64,000 bases of DNA from JAAFJM01 sp964529175 (GTDB lineage: Bacteria; Bacteroidota; Bacteroidia; UKL13-3), in assembly GCA_964529175.1 (NCBI GenBank), contig CAZGVO010000004.1, forward strand, positions 1-64,000, written 5' to 3'. The translations under genes were made by a program, and so were the position numbers. How positions within the stretch are numbered: the stretch's first letter is position 1; each line of letters opens with the position of its first letter. Shown here piece after piece: positions 7,533-15,713 of this stretch. The notes beneath the pieces were generated by a model. That model saw only the letters and a program-made list of their open reading frames with translations, made no database searches and was not told the DNA's origin.

Positions 7533-10181
7533 ATGCTTACATCATTAACCATTATCAATTCGAAAGTATATGGCAAAGCCGAAATACGATTTAACGATTG
7601 CGATAGTTTACAATTAGTTGGACCAAATAATATTGGAAAGTCAACCTTAATTTATGCCCTCAATTTTTTATTTATTATTGATGGGAATAAAATGACTTTT
7701 AGTGGAAACAGACGTGGTGACAAAGAAACCATTCACCATTATTTTCCAAACCCAAACCAAAGCTATATTGTATTTGAAGTGTTTAAAAAAGCATATTACT
7801 GCATTTTGTTAAAACGCGATGGTGAAGGCAATTTAGAATATTACAAATACCAAAGCGATTATAAAGAAAGTCACTACGTGGATGCTGAAAAGCGCTTGAT
7901 GAAGTTTGATGAAGTGCAAGCTAATTTGGCTAGTGAAGGCATAACTTTAGAAGCATTTAAAGATAAACGCGAGGTGTTTAACTTTGTGTACCAACGCGGA
8001 CGCAGAAATAATGGTGTAGTTTGGTTAGACGATAATGTAAAAAGTGATGGATTAAGCAATAATTTTTCGAAAATTTATAGGTACTTAATCAATACCAAAT
8101 TAATTACCAATAAAAACCTGAAAGAGGCTTTAATTATAGCTGATAACAGAGAAAACGAATCGCTAAATTTTAGCCAAAAAAACAAAAAAGACATATATGA
8201 TTTACGTAAAATCAATAATGAAATACGTAATCTAAAATCGGTTAAAAACGAGTTTGATGATTTTAGAGAAGTGGTTAGTCAGTACAGTGCTAAAACTAAA
8301 ATTATTAGCCAGTTATATGCTGCATTTACCCAAAATTACGAACACACGTTACCAAGTTTACAAGCTCAATTGGTTGATAAAACCCAAACCAGAGCTAAAA
8401 TAAATACCGAAATTCACGAGGATTTAAATCCTAAAAAATCGGAATTAGACAGAAAAATTGGTGGTAAAGATGCTGAAATTCAAAACGAAGCAATTAAGGT
8501 TAACGAAAAAGAAATTGAGCTAAAAACCATTAACTCGTTTGAGCCTGAAAAAATGCTGAACGAAAGTTTAGCCAATTACGATAAAAAACGTAAGGAAATA
8601 GAAAGCCGTTTAACGATGATTGATATTCAAAAACTGAATTCAAAACAAATTGAATACAGAGTAATGAATTTAAAAAATCAGGTAAACAGTTTTGAAAACC
8701 AAATAAAAAACTACAGCGATTTATTAATTAATAAAATTAGTGGTAATAAAGAAAACCGTAAATTATTAAATGCTATTTTAAGTGAACAAGTAAAAGCGTT
8801 ACCGGGCGACCAAGTAATAAAAGCCATTCATAAAATTAGCGATTCCCTTAAGATTTTTGATGGTGAAATTGATATTTCGAAAAACATAGTTCAAAAAGAT
8901 TTTGAAAGCATTGAAGAAATAACAGAAAAACTAAATCAAGCTAAAACGGAACTAAAAAGCCAAGAACAATTGCTTGAAACGGTTAAAGATATTGAAAAAT
9001 CGCAAAGCGAATTACAAACCATTTTGACTGAAATAGATGCAATTAAAGGAAAGCTTCAAAAAATTAAAACTAAGCCCGCTTTAATTAAAGCTATTGAAAA
9101 AATGAAAGCTGTAATTGCTACATTAAATAACGAAAAAGAGCAATTTGAAACTGACCAAAAAGCCATTAGCAAAAAGATTGCTCAAAAGTCGAATGAGTTA
9201 AATGATATTAGCGATGAAATAAAGAAACGCGAAGATAGAATTAGTCAATTACAAGATTTTAAACGTGATTTAGAGACTTATGGTATAGCTGCTGATGAAT
9301 TTGAAAGCAACGAAGATTTAGATTTATTGTACAACAAAATTAAACTGAACCAAAACGACAGGTTTACTTTAAAAATAAACAAAGATAATTTATTTGAAAA
9401 GTTAAGAGAAAAACTACAATCAACCTTTGCCGATGAGCAAGATTTTATAAAATATGTAGAAGAAGAAATTGCTTTAATTGACGATAAAGAACGTAGTATC
9501 CAATCGTTGTTAGAAAGCATCAGTACTCAGTTTGCAAACCCGGCCTATACCCTATTGAAACGTTACGATGAGTTTAAAGAATTTGTAAACAATAAATTTA
9601 ACCACAAACTTTCACAAAGCAGGATTTCGGATATTGAAAGTTTAACCATTGAATTGGTGGATAACAAAAAGTTGGTGGAAGAGGTTAAGAAAATTAGCCA
9701 AATTCAACAAGTGAGAGGGCAATTGATGTTTGAGTTTGATCATTCAGAAAACTTAAAAGTATTGGATGCTTACTTAGATTCGGGCAAGGCCATTGAGTTT
9801 GAAAACTTATTTGATATAACTTTACATTTAACGCGTAAAGGAACTACCAAACCTGTTGATTTAAACGAACAAATAGAGAGCGATGGAACTGATAAAATGA
9901 TCCGTTTGATGATTGTTATGAACATCATTAACCGATTAGCCATAGCTGATGATGAAAATAGAATTGTATTGTTTATTGATGAGGTAGCTACTATTGATAA
10001 ACAAAACCGTCCGGAGTTAGTGCGTTTTTGCAGAGAGCATTATTTCATTCCAATTTTTGCTGCGCCTGATGCTGTGGCAGGTTTTGGTAAATACTATTTC
10101 ATTTATCCAAATGCTGGCAAAATAAATGTAAACGAAAAAATAAATGCCATGTATGGCGAATCGAATACTGTTAGTCGTTAG
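7533..10181 (+). CDS. MksB-like SMC/condensin ATPase
   Basis: An 882-residue SMC-type ATPase. The N-terminal head has Walker A G-P-N-N-I-G-K-S-T at residues 30-38. Residues ~230-700 are long coiled-coil arms rich in K, E, L and I, with several breaks. The C-terminal head has SDGTDKMIRLMIV near residue 781 in place of a classical LSGGE signature, and Walker B IVLFIDEVATID near residues 811-822. It is shorter than chromosomal SMC (about 1,100-1,200) and in the range of MksB/MukB-like subunits. The next two genes encode kleisin-like and KITE-like partners, which is why I call it MksB-like rather than RecN, RecF or SbcC. It probably acts in DNA loop organisation or restriction of foreign circular DNA. 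No JetD/MksG nuclease is present. Confidence 0.75.
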   Translation: MLTSLTIINSKVYGKAEIRFNDCDSLQLVGPNNIGKSTLIYALNFLFIIDGNKMTFSGNRRGDKETIHHYFPNPNQSYIVFEVFKKAYYCILLKRDGEGNLEYYKYQSDYKESHYVDAEKRLMKFDEVQANLASEGITLEAFKDKREVFNFVYQRGRRNNGVVWLDDNVKSDGLSNNFSKIYRYLINTKLITNKNLKEALIIADNRENESLNFSQKNKKDIYDLRKINNEIRNLKSVKNEFDDFREVVSQYSAKTKIISQLYAAFTQNYEHTLPSLQAQLVDKTQTRAKINTEIHEDLNPKKSELDRKIGGKDAEIQNEAIKVNEKEIELKTINSFEPEKMLNESLANYDKKRKEIESRLTMIDIQKLNSKQIEYRVMNLKNQVNSFENQIKNYSDLLINKISGNKENRKLLNAILSEQVKALPGDQVIKAIHKISDSLKIFDGEIDISKNIVQKDFESIEEITEKLNQAKTELKSQEQLLETVKDIEKSQSELQTILTEIDAIKGKLQKIKTKPALIKAIEKMKAVIATLNNEKEQFETDQKAISKKIAQKSNELNDISDEIKKREDRISQLQDFKRDLETYGIAADEFESNEDLDLLYNKIKLNQNDRFTLKINKDNLFEKLREKLQSTFADEQDFIKYVEEEIALIDDKERSIQSLLESISTQFANPAYTLLKRYDEFKEFVNNKFNHKLSQSRISDIESLTIELVDNKKLVEEVKKISQIQQVRGQLMFEFDHSENLKVLDAYLDSGKAIEFENLFDITLHLTRKGTTKPVDLNEQIESDGTDKMIRLMIVMNIINRLAIADDENRIVLFIDEVATIDKQNRPELVRFCREHYFIPIFAAPDAVAGFGKYYFIYPNAGKINVNEKINAMYGESNTVSR

Positions 10182-10183
10182 GT

Positions 10184-10297
10184 AGTTGTTAGTTGATAGA
10201 CCATAGATAATAGATAATAAGCAACAGGCAATTGACAATAGGCAATAAGAAATTGGAAATTGATAAGTATAAATAGCCGTTAGGCTTTAGCCAACGG
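10184..10297. repeat. Intergenic repeat elements between mksB-like and mksF-like genes
   Basis: The 131-bp gap contains GTTGATAGACCATAGA (found again inverted near 43995) and short TAGATAATAG-type repeats. It also holds an imperfect hairpin CCGTTAGGC / GCCAACGG at 10277-10297, just before the next ATG. The hairpin is of a kind scattered in front of genes in many Bacteroidota. It could weakly attenuate the second and third genes of the operon. Confidence 0.6.
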
Positions 10298-10312
10298 TAA
10301 AAAAAATAAAAA

Positions 10313-11512
10313 ATGTTAAAAGCAGAACCAAAAACCATACTCAATTTTTTAGCTAACTATTTTGATAGTTTAAAATATTTGTTTGATATACAAGCAGCCG
10401 ATGGTGTAATACAACGCGAAAAATTAGCGCAAGTATTAGCCGAACGTAACGACAATATTGAGGCTACTTTATTGGAGTATAAAATATTGCGTAAAATTGG
10501 CGAAGACTTTGAATTTAGAGATACTTACTTTAAACTTTTTGAATTTATTTTAAACGAGTTTAGACCATTATTGCCTGAAACCATTCAAAAGTATGAGCAA
10601 TCAATTGGTAGGTTATTTCAAAAAATTAGAGAAGGTGTAAAAGGCGATACCTTAATTTTACGCAATAGAATTGACGATTTATACAACGAGATTAAAGAAT
10701 TTAGTGAAGCGGTAGAAAAAAACACCATTCGTTTATTGGCCGAAACACGTGAACTAAAATCGAACGTAGATAAGCTAGATTATAAAGAAAAAGTACGTAA
10801 AGCCAGCTTTTGGATTGACTATTACATTATTCCATTAAACAATATATTGGATATTAACCATGTTGATAGTATTACCAACAAGTTGTTTGATATTTCACAA
10901 TACACCAATGTGCGTAGGCTTAATTTTAACGATGAAAGTATAAGGATTCAGTTTGAAAAACTATATACTTTTTTGGTTATGACAAACGATAATTTATTAC
11001 GTCAATCAAAATTATTAACCAATGAATTATTGCCATTAATTGAGCGCATTAGAACTGAATCAATCATTCTTACTGGGTGGATTGAGTTTTTAAAACAACC
11101 TTATAAATCGCCTGTTCCTAAAATATTTAAACCTGAAAGAAATTACCCTTACAGCAATGATATGTACCTAAATGCCAAAGAGTATTTAGAGCAATTTATT
11201 ACTGAAGAAAACATATTAGTTGAAGACCCAATAGCCAATAGCGACAAATGGGTGTTTAATAAAGAACTTTATAGGTCAAAAATGTTAGAACAATTGCCAA
11301 TTGATAGCTTTTTTGATTGGTGTGGTTTAACACTTAGAAGCGAATACAAAGACATTGAAACCGATAAGTTTTTTGCCTTAACAGGTTTACTTTTTGAAGA
11401 TGATATAACCCTTGAATTAGACGAAACTGAAAAAGACAGAAAGCTTATTAAAACAAGCCAAATGACATTGCGTGTACCAAAAATAAAAATATTAAAATAT
11501 GGAATTTCCTAG
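10313..11512 (+). CDS. MksF-like kleisin subunit
   Basis: A 399-residue soluble helical protein. Residues ~1-80 look like a winged-helix dimerisation module (KYLFDIQAADGVIQREKLAQ, then LEYKILRKIGEDFEFRD). A long helical bundle follows (RNRIDDLYNEIKEFSEAVEK, then RLLAETRELKSNVDKLD). The C-terminal third is mixed alpha/beta. This layout, length and position between an SMC-like ATPase and a small winged-helix protein fit MksF/JetA kleisins. It overlaps the next gene by 14 bases, a sign of translational coupling. The assignment rests on architecture and context, not on a strong motif. Confidence 0.62.
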   Translation: MLKAEPKTILNFLANYFDSLKYLFDIQAADGVIQREKLAQVLAERNDNIEATLLEYKILRKIGEDFEFRDTYFKLFEFILNEFRPLLPETIQKYEQSIGRLFQKIREGVKGDTLILRNRIDDLYNEIKEFSEAVEKNTIRLLAETRELKSNVDKLDYKEKVRKASFWIDYYIIPLNNILDINHVDSITNKLFDISQYTNVRRLNFNDESIRIQFEKLYTFLVMTNDNLLRQSKLLTNELLPLIERIRTESIILTGWIEFLKQPYKSPVPKIFKPERNYPYSNDMYLNAKEYLEQFITEENILVEDPIANSDKWVFNKELYRSKMLEQLPIDSFFDWCGLTLRSEYKDIETDKFFALTGLLFEDDITLELDETEKDRKLIKTSQMTLRVPKIKILKYGIS

Positions 11513-12029
11513 ATATCATAAAGACATAGTTAGCGATTTAATGAGCGGTAAGTTTATTCTTGCTAGCGACCCAAAGTTTGTTTCTTTAAAGGAAACAGAA
11601 GAATTTTACACCTCATTTTTTAAAGAAAGTTTTGGTTACGAATTAGAAATTAAAACCGATTTTGCATACATACTTTCGTATGAAACAGGCGAACAATTAA
11701 GCCGTGATATCTGCTTATTTTTTGCTATACTAAGTTTTGAATTAGATAAAGATGGTAAAAACTTTTTAGAAGAAATTCAGTATGCTGAGTTTGAAACCGA
11801 AAAGTTAGATGAATATTTTACCAACTCATCTTACGCGGAACTAATTTTAAACAATAACCAAATGAAAGATGCGTTTAGTAGAAAACAATTTTACACTACC
11901 TTAAACCGCAGGAATATCATTGAAAAAACGGGCGAAAATAAATTTACATTTACCCAAGCTTACAAAGTGTTTATTGACTTTGCAGCCGATTTTGCCAAAG
12001 GTAAATTGAACGCAGCAAGTGAAGGGTAA
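11499..12029 (+). CDS. MksE-like (KITE/DUF4194-type) condensin subunit
   Basis: A 176-residue protein that overlaps the kleisin-like gene by 14 bases. It begins FPRYHKDIVSDLMSGKFI, resembling the start of MksE/JetB proteins, in which a short helix precedes a tandem winged-helix domain. The second winged helix is suggested by FYTTLNRRNIIEKTGENKFT, a wing-like beta hairpin. MksE proteins bind the kleisin and regulate loading. The operon stops here: the next 380 bp are repeats and the next gene is convergent, so no fourth (nuclease) subunit is linked. Confidence 0.65.
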   Translation: MEFPRYHKDIVSDLMSGKFILASDPKFVSLKETEEFYTSFFKESFGYELEIKTDFAYILSYETGEQLSRDICLFFAILSFELDKDGKNFLEEIQYAEFETEKLDEYFTNSSYAELILNNNQMKDAFSRKQFYTTLNRRNIIEKTGENKFTFTQAYKVFIDFAADFAKGKLNAASEG

Positions 12030-12410
12030 TTGGTTGATTTTGTGATTTGGTGATTTAGAGATTTGTTGATTCGATGTTCGTTAAAACGGTCACTGAGCGG
12101 AGCCGAAGTGTCGTTATTCGATGTTCGTTCATTAGTCATTGCGAGGAACAGCATGTGCCGCCAAAGCGGTAAAGCAATCTCCCTCTGATTATTCGCTATT
12201 TCAAATTGCGAGTTGCTTATTGCCTATTGCATCCGGTCGCTGAGCGTAGTCGAAGCGTTGCTTATTATTTATTAGAGGTTTCGAGTTACTTATTTCTTTT
12301 TGCCCATTGCCCATTGTCATTTGCCAATTGCCTATTGCATCCGGTCGCTGAGCGAAGTCCGATAGCTATCGGACGAAGCGTTGCCTATTGCATTTTTATA
12401 AAACATCTGC
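12030..12410. repeat. Cluster of dispersed Bacteroidota intergenic repeats
   Basis: There is no gene here. Three copies of a GGTC(A/G)CTGAGCG-type element occur near 12088, 12236 and 12342. A GTCATTGCGAGGAAC element starts near 12136, and several runs of TTGCCTATTGC or TTGCCCATTGC are present. The third GGTCGCTGAGCG copy is interrupted by a 15-bp palindromic insertion. A short in-frame stretch across this region is only an artefact of the repeats. Confidence 0.75.
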
Positions 12411-12773
12411 CTAACAATTATCCTCAATCACATCTTTCTTAAACTGGCTGATCATTTTTTTCATTTGCTTCAGTTGTTTTATTCTTTCATCTATTGAAAT
12501 TAGCTTTTCATCCAGCACTGCTACTTTTTCTTCAACAGTTATCTTATTGTTATACCAAGCATCCATTAACTCGCCTATTTCGCTAATGGTAAATCCAACC
12601 GATTTTGCATCGCGAATCAATTCCAATTTCTCTACCGTTTCATCATCGTAATGAAAATAATTATTTGATTTAACAGTTTCATCTCTGTTGCCTTTTATCA
12701 ATCCTGATTTTTCATAAAACCTGATGGTATGTGATGATATTCCTGTTATTTTAGATAATTCATTTATAAGCAT
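12411..12773 (-). CDS. MerR-family transcriptional regulator
   Basis: A 120-residue regulator. Residues 1-70 form the MerR winged helix: LINELSKITGISSHTIRFYE, then a YFHYDDETVEKLELIRDAKS wing, followed by GFTISEIGELMDAW. The C-terminal ~45 residues are a dimerisation coiled coil (EKLISIDERIKQLKQMKKMI), with one terminal Cys only. No metal-binding Cys set is present, so a metal sensor is unlikely. It is divergent from the dehydrogenase gene. Its predicted promoter puts the transcription start at or within a base or two of the ATG, so the message is probably leaderless. A palindrome between the two promoters is the likely operator. Confidence 0.93.
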   Translation of the reverse strand: MLINELSKITGISSHTIRFYEKSGLIKGNRDETVKSNNYFHYDDETVEKLELIRDAKSVGFTISEIGELMDAWYNNKITVEEKVAVLDEKLISIDERIKQLKQMKKMISQFKKDVIEDNC

Positions 12774-12777
12774 GGCG

Positions 12778-12808
12778 CAAATGTAGCATGTGGAAAACTA
12801 AATTACAA
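12778..12808 (-). promoter_or_regulatory. merR promoter (leaderless)
   Basis: On the minus strand, TTG (12808-12806), a 20-bp spacer and TACATTTG (12785-12778) form a perfect TAnnTTTG promoter. Transcription should begin about 12773, the A of the start codon. Confidence 0.7.
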
Positions 12809-12822
12809 GTATAGACTATACT
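12808..12822. promoter_or_regulatory. Perfect 15-bp palindrome, candidate MerR operator
   Basis: AGTATAGACTATACT has two 7-bp arms around a single central A. It touches the -33 box of the merR promoter and ends six bases before the -33 box of the dehydrogenase promoter. One bound dimer could therefore control both genes. Classical MerR sites lie between -35 and -10; this one does not. Confidence 0.65.
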
Positions 12823-12828
12823 CTAATG

Positions 12829-12859
12829 TTGTAGGTTTTGTTTTTATAAAATACTTTTG
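12829..12859 (+). promoter_or_regulatory. Promoter of the dehydrogenase operon
   Basis: TTG (12829-12831), a 20-bp spacer and TACTTTTG (12852-12859), a full match to TAnnTTTG. The transcript should start near 12865, giving a 22-base leader to the ATG at 12887. Confidence 0.7.
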
Positions 12860-12886
12860 CAGAAATTATTACATTTATCAAATAAA

Positions 12887-13666
12887 ATGGCAACAGCATT
12901 AATAACAGGAGCATCCAATGGAATTGGATTAGAATTAGCAAAAATACACGCATCAAAAGGTGGAAACTTAGTTTTAGTAGCAAGAAACAAATCAAAATTA
13001 GACGAACTAAAAACAGAATTAGAAAGTCAGTATAAAGTTTCTGTTTATACAATAGGCAAAGACCTTTCTGCCATTAATTCAGCACAAGAAGTATATGACG
13101 AAACCACCAAACAAAATATCCAAATTGATTATTTGATAAACAATGCCGGTTTTGGTGACTTTGGAATGTTTGTAGAAACAGATTGGAATAAAGAATTGCA
13201 AATGATTAATTTAAACATTACTACTTTAACACAATTTACCAAACTCTATTTGCAGGATATGGTAAAAAGAAGAAGTGGTAAGATAATGAATGTAGCATCT
13301 ACTGCGGCTTTCCAATCTGGACCAACCATGGCGGTATATTATGCCACGAAGGCTTACGTATTAAGTTTTTCGGAAGCCATTAACAATGAAGTAAGTGATA
13401 AAGGTGTAACTGTTACAACCTTATGCCCAGGTGCAACCGAAAGTGGATTTCAAGCGGCTGCAGCAATGGAGGAAAGTAATTTAGTAAAGGGCAAAAAACT
13501 ACCTACCTCAAAAGAAGTGGCTGAATATGGTTATGCTGCTATGATGAAAGGAAAAACGGTTGCCATTCACGGACTAATGAATTGGATAATGGCAAATTCT
13601 GTAAGATTTGTGCCAAGGGCAATTGTGGTTAAACTAACTCGAAAAATTCAAGATAAAACAAAATAA
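12887..13666 (+). CDS. Short-chain dehydrogenase/reductase
   Basis: A 259-residue classical SDR. The cofactor motif T-G-A-S-N-G-I-G is at residues ~7-14, followed by NNAGFGDFG. The catalytic Ser is in NVASTAAFQSGP and the Y-x-x-x-K is in YYATKAYVLS. The CPGATESGF segment follows. The basic residue after the second strand (VARNKSK) favours NADPH. The substrate is unknown; the closest general type is the DltE/YqjQ-like group annotated 'SDR family oxidoreductase'. I start at the ATG at 12887 because the upstream in-frame TTG lies inside the -7 box. The next gene starts two bases after the stop, and a divergent MerR regulator probably controls both. Confidence 0.93.
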   Translation: MATALITGASNGIGLELAKIHASKGGNLVLVARNKSKLDELKTELESQYKVSVYTIGKDLSAINSAQEVYDETTKQNIQIDYLINNAGFGDFGMFVETDWNKELQMINLNITTLTQFTKLYLQDMVKRRSGKIMNVASTAAFQSGPTMAVYYATKAYVLSFSEAINNEVSDKGVTVTTLCPGATESGFQAAAAMEESNLVKGKKLPTSKEVAEYGYAAMMKGKTVAIHGLMNWIMANSVRFVPRAIVVKLTRKIQDKTK

Positions 13667-13668
13667 GT

Positions 13669-14157
13669 ATGGAACAAATCTCAAAATATTTCAATGCCGA
13701 AAAATACGAGAGTGTATTATTTGTTTTGGTTGGCCTATTTGCCCTACTTTTTGCAGCTTACTTTTTAGTTAAAGTTAAACTACCTTTTTACTCAGGAATG
13801 GCTTATCCATTAATAGCAGTGGCTTTAATTCAAATAGTGGTGGGAACCTCCGTTTATTTTAGAAGTCCAAAAGATATACTAAGGGTAAATAATATAGTGG
13901 AACATGAAAAATCAAAAATTTATGCTGAAGAAATTCCAAGAATGGAAGTGGTTATGAAAAACTTTGTAATTTACCGTTGGATAGAAATTATTTTATTATT
14001 GGTAGGCATAATTATGTTTTTCTATTTTGAACCAAACACATTATGGAAAGGCGTGGGGCTAGGTTTATCCATTCAAGCTAGCTTTATGTTAATACTCGAT
14101 TTTTTTGCTGAGAGCAGAGGAAAAACATACCTTGAGTTTTTGGAGAAATTAGGGTAA
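13669..14157 (+). CDS. Four-helix membrane protein, unknown
   Basis: 162 residues with four predicted membrane segments (about residues 16-35, 43-62, 102-122 and 128-148). There is no signal peptide and no recognised domain. A charged loop (RSPKDILRVNNIVEHEKSKI) lies between the second and third segments. The two-base spacing behind the dehydrogenase gene shows they are one operon under the MerR-controlled promoter. The function is probably tied to whatever the dehydrogenase handles, but the sequence does not say what. Confidence 0.75.
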   Translation: MEQISKYFNAEKYESVLFVLVGLFALLFAAYFLVKVKLPFYSGMAYPLIAVALIQIVVGTSVYFRSPKDILRVNNIVEHEKSKIYAEEIPRMEVVMKNFVIYRWIEIILLLVGIIMFFYFEPNTLWKGVGLGLSIQASFMLILDFFAESRGKTYLEFLEKLG

Positions 14158-14191
14158 TTGATTTACCTTTCAAATTGTTAAAAATTTTAGA

Positions 14192-14199
14192 TATGTTTG
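14192..14199 (+). promoter_or_regulatory. -7 element before the unknown envelope-protein genes
   Basis: TATGTTTG matches TAnnTTTG exactly and lies 32 bases before the ATG at 14232. The -33 region is poor (CTTTC at the 20-bp position), so the promoter may be weak or activated. Confidence 0.4.
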
Positions 14200-14231
14200 T
14201 TAGTGTTTTATTGAAATAACACGTAACAATA

Positions 14232-14915
14232 ATGGCTAAATACTGTATTTTAAAATTGTATTTAATTGCGCAAATAATATTGTTATGTTCAATATATGCA
14301 TTTGCTCAAAAAAGTATAGAAGGTACTTTTGAAAGCAAATATCCTAGCATGAGCGGTTTCAGTATTCAATTCAATAAAAATTTTGAATACCACTCACTTT
14401 CTTCTTCTTGCCTATACAGAACAATAGATTCAGGATTATATGAACTAAAGGGAGATACCATAATTTTTCATTCAAAAATCAAAGATGAACATTATGATAG
14501 TAGCTATTTAAAACTTGACGACTTTTTTGATTGTATTCCAAAAGACAAAATAGTAGATACCTTTTATTTAACTATAGTAAACCGTACTAATTTAAAAAGA
14601 AAAATGTCTTTCCATTTTTCAATAAATAATAAAACAGTTGTTGCCATTGATTCGCTTCCACTAGACAAATTGCTGGATTTTAAATTTCCTATTCATTTAA
14701 AAGGCAAAGACATTACCACTCAATTATTTGTTAATCATAAAAAGATAACATATGAAGCAATAAACTATTTAGATATGAAAATACATTATACGAAGTGGTT
14801 TGACTATGAACCATTGGCTGATAAAATGATTTACAAAAAATCTAAAATGTATTCGGTTAAGGGTTATCAAATGTTTAAAAAGAAATTTTATATCTATAAA
14901 AGACAATTATTATGA
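14232..14915 (+). CDS. Secreted protein, unknown
   Basis: A 227-residue protein with a signal peptide (LKLYLIAQIILLCSIYAFAQ, cut before KSIEG). The mature part is mostly beta by pattern. The segment EGTFESKYPSMSGFSIQFN resembles the opening of small secreted proteins of Bacteroidota, but I recognise no named family. It ends in a basic stretch (KSKMYSVKGYQMFKKKFYIY). The stop overlaps the next start by four bases (ATGA), so the two are translationally coupled. Confidence 0.65.
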   Translation: MAKYCILKLYLIAQIILLCSIYAFAQKSIEGTFESKYPSMSGFSIQFNKNFEYHSLSSSCLYRTIDSGLYELKGDTIIFHSKIKDEHYDSSYLKLDDFFDCIPKDKIVDTFYLTIVNRTNLKRKMSFHFSINNKTVVAIDSLPLDKLLDFKFPIHLKGKDITTQLFVNHKKITYEAINYLDMKIHYTKWFDYEPLADKMIYKKSKMYSVKGYQMFKKKFYIYKRQLL

Positions 14916-15688
14916 GCATGAAAAAATGTATTGTAATCTTATTCCATTTTATTTTATTCATTAATAATTTAGCTGCTCAAAACGATACTTCAACTATTAT
15001 TTTCTTTAACGGAATAAATCAGTATAACCTTTCCACCATTTTTAAATCGGATAGTTTACTAACCGAAGATAATGAAACCATAAAAATTAAACGTGAAGAA
15101 ATAATAGGTTTTATTGGCAATAATTACCATCGATTTTATATTCATTTTACCATAGTGAAAAAGAATACCAAAATACCAAACCAATACTTGGTAAAAGGTA
15201 AAACCAAAATAAATAATATAATCCATACCTTTAGTGGAACCATAACTTTAACTAGCGCAAGAGTTTATATAAACAGGGAAGTAGCAAACTATACACAAGG
15301 TTTTACTTATAGTAAAATAGTAATAACAACATTTCATAATAAAGTCAAAACTGGAGAAATAATTGGAAACCTAGAAACAAACTTTTTAATTGATAAAAAA
15401 GGTAGCATAAGATACGATGCTTTGATGTTTGCTGCTGATGGATTTTGCAACAATCAATTTACAGGAAAGTTCAAAAATATTAAGACAAAAACAATTGAAA
15501 AATGTAATTGGGGCGAGTTTAGAATTCCTGATTGTGGCGATTTAGATATTGGCGCTGGAGAATTTACCATTAACTCAAAATACATTAAACATGGCTGGGA
15601 AAGTTATTATTTAGCTTGGTTAACAAATAGTGATACACCTGGAGTATTAAATGCAAAGTATAAAGAAGCAGAAAAATGGTGGGAGTAA
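14912..15688 (+). CDS. Secreted protein, unknown (second of three)
   Basis: A 258-residue protein starting with a signal peptide (KKCIVILFHFILFINNLAAQ). It is beta-rich (TIIFFNGINQYNLSTIFKSD, FSGTITLTSARVYIN). Four Cys are spread through the protein, including ADGFCNN, EKCNWGEF and IPDCGDLDIG, which could form disulfides in the periplasm. No family was recognised. It is coupled to the preceding gene by an ATGA overlap. Confidence 0.65.
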   Translation: MSMKKCIVILFHFILFINNLAAQNDTSTIIFFNGINQYNLSTIFKSDSLLTEDNETIKIKREEIIGFIGNNYHRFYIHFTIVKKNTKIPNQYLVKGKTKINNIIHTFSGTITLTSARVYINREVANYTQGFTYSKIVITTFHNKVKTGEIIGNLETNFLIDKKGSIRYDALMFAADGFCNNQFTGKFKNIKTKTIEKCNWGEFRIPDCGDLDIGAGEFTINSKYIKHGWESYYLAWLTNSDTPGVLNAKYKEAEKWWE

Positions 15689-15713
15689 ATATTCATTTAA
15701 CCAAAAACAGAAG

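Noticed and set aside
7533..12029. Complete Wadjet (JetABCD) or Lamassu defence system
   Set aside because: No JetD/MksG nuclease follows and gene order differs from Wadjet; no LmuA-type nuclease or LmuC protein is present, and the ATPase partners look like kleisin and KITE proteins instead.
12206..12442. Short plus-strand open frame across the repeat cluster
   Set aside because: It is made of dispersed repeats (the VAERSRSVAYYLL pattern is the repeat itself translated) and overlaps the merR gene end.
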